Below, piece by piece: positions 29,813-29,855 of a stretch of DNA of 29,855 nt. The position numbers and the translations under genes are program-made. The stretch lies in NCBI GenBank assembly GCA_032162705.1, contig JAVRON010000065.1, positions 1 to 29,855 of the forward strand. Direction: 5' to 3'. The stretch is from QHXN01 sp032162705 (lineage in GTDB: Bacteria; Acidobacteriota; Blastocatellia; Pyrinomonadales; Pyrinomonadaceae). Below the pieces are notes generated by a model that did not search any database, was not told the origin of the DNA, and saw nothing but the letters and a program-made list of their open reading frames with translations. Each line of letters begins with the position of its first letter. Within the stretch, counting starts at the first letter, position 1.

Positions 29813-29855
29813 AAGTAGTGATAAGTGATGAGTGATAAGTGATAAGAAAAACAAA
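29813..29855. repeat. Heptamer hairpin array L (GTGATAA/GTGATGA type, partial)
   Basis: Left arm of about four 7-mers (29814-29847) starting five bases from the ATG of the enoyl-CoA hydratase-family gene. The complementary arm would be beyond the right edge. Confidence 0.7.

Overview
The window has two parts. Bases 1 to about 4600 are AT-richer and patchy. They hold a gene fragment, a small membrane protein, a 3'-truncated SWIM-finger transposase-like gene, a small zinc-ribbon gene, a tRNA gene, a Fic-domain protein, a MITE-like repeat block, and an IS5-family (IS427-like) insertion sequence that has cut into a NYN-domain gene. This looks like an accessory, element-scarred region beside a tRNA. 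From about 4660 on, the DNA is GC-rich and gene-dense and reads as ordinary chromosome. My best guess for the host is Acidobacteriota, class Blastocatellia (Pyrinomonadaceae-like). I base this on overall gene style, a secreted OmpA-like protein type I associate with that group, a PEP-CTERM protein and the GC content. It is an inference; no rRNA is present.

Layout of the GC-rich part: an MFS exporter (minus strand); a 690-base gap full of RNA-like hairpins; then a plus-strand signalling block of three genes: a membrane HD-GYP/GAF/GGDEF protein, a REC-GAF-PAS histidine kinase, and an NtrC-type sigma-54 activator that overlaps the kinase gene by 8 bases. Convergent to these are a secreted TPR protein and a PEP-CTERM protein, both on the minus strand.

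From 15612 to the right edge lies a catabolic cluster, almost all on the minus strand. It encodes tryptophan 2,3-dioxygenase, a kynureninase-like PLP enzyme, a benzoate-CoA-ligase-family enzyme, a FAD monooxygenase matching the N-terminal half of 2-aminobenzoyl-CoA monooxygenase/reductase, and an Old-Yellow-Enzyme protein matching its C-terminal half (the only plus-strand gene in the cluster). It also has an acyl-CoA dehydrogenase, two enoyl-CoA hydratase-family proteins, an SDR dehydrogenase, a RidA-family protein and a hotdog thioesterase. Together these suggest an aerobic CoA-dependent route: tryptophan to kynurenine to anthranilate to anthraniloyl-CoA, ring dearomatisation, then beta-oxidation-like steps. 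No kynurenine formamidase is visible in the window. Three secreted or uncharacterised proteins are interspersed.

The most unusual feature is a family of at least twelve intergenic elements (A to L, 6068 to the right edge). Each is made of tandem 7-base units followed, after a short spacer, by the inverted complement of the same units, so each can fold into a long hairpin. The 7-mer differs between loci (GTGATAA/GTGATGA, AGTAGAC, CAGTAAG, GGCGAAG, GATTTTA, GAACGCT) but the architecture is the same. Several arrays run into the neighbouring coding sequences and supply their stop codons.
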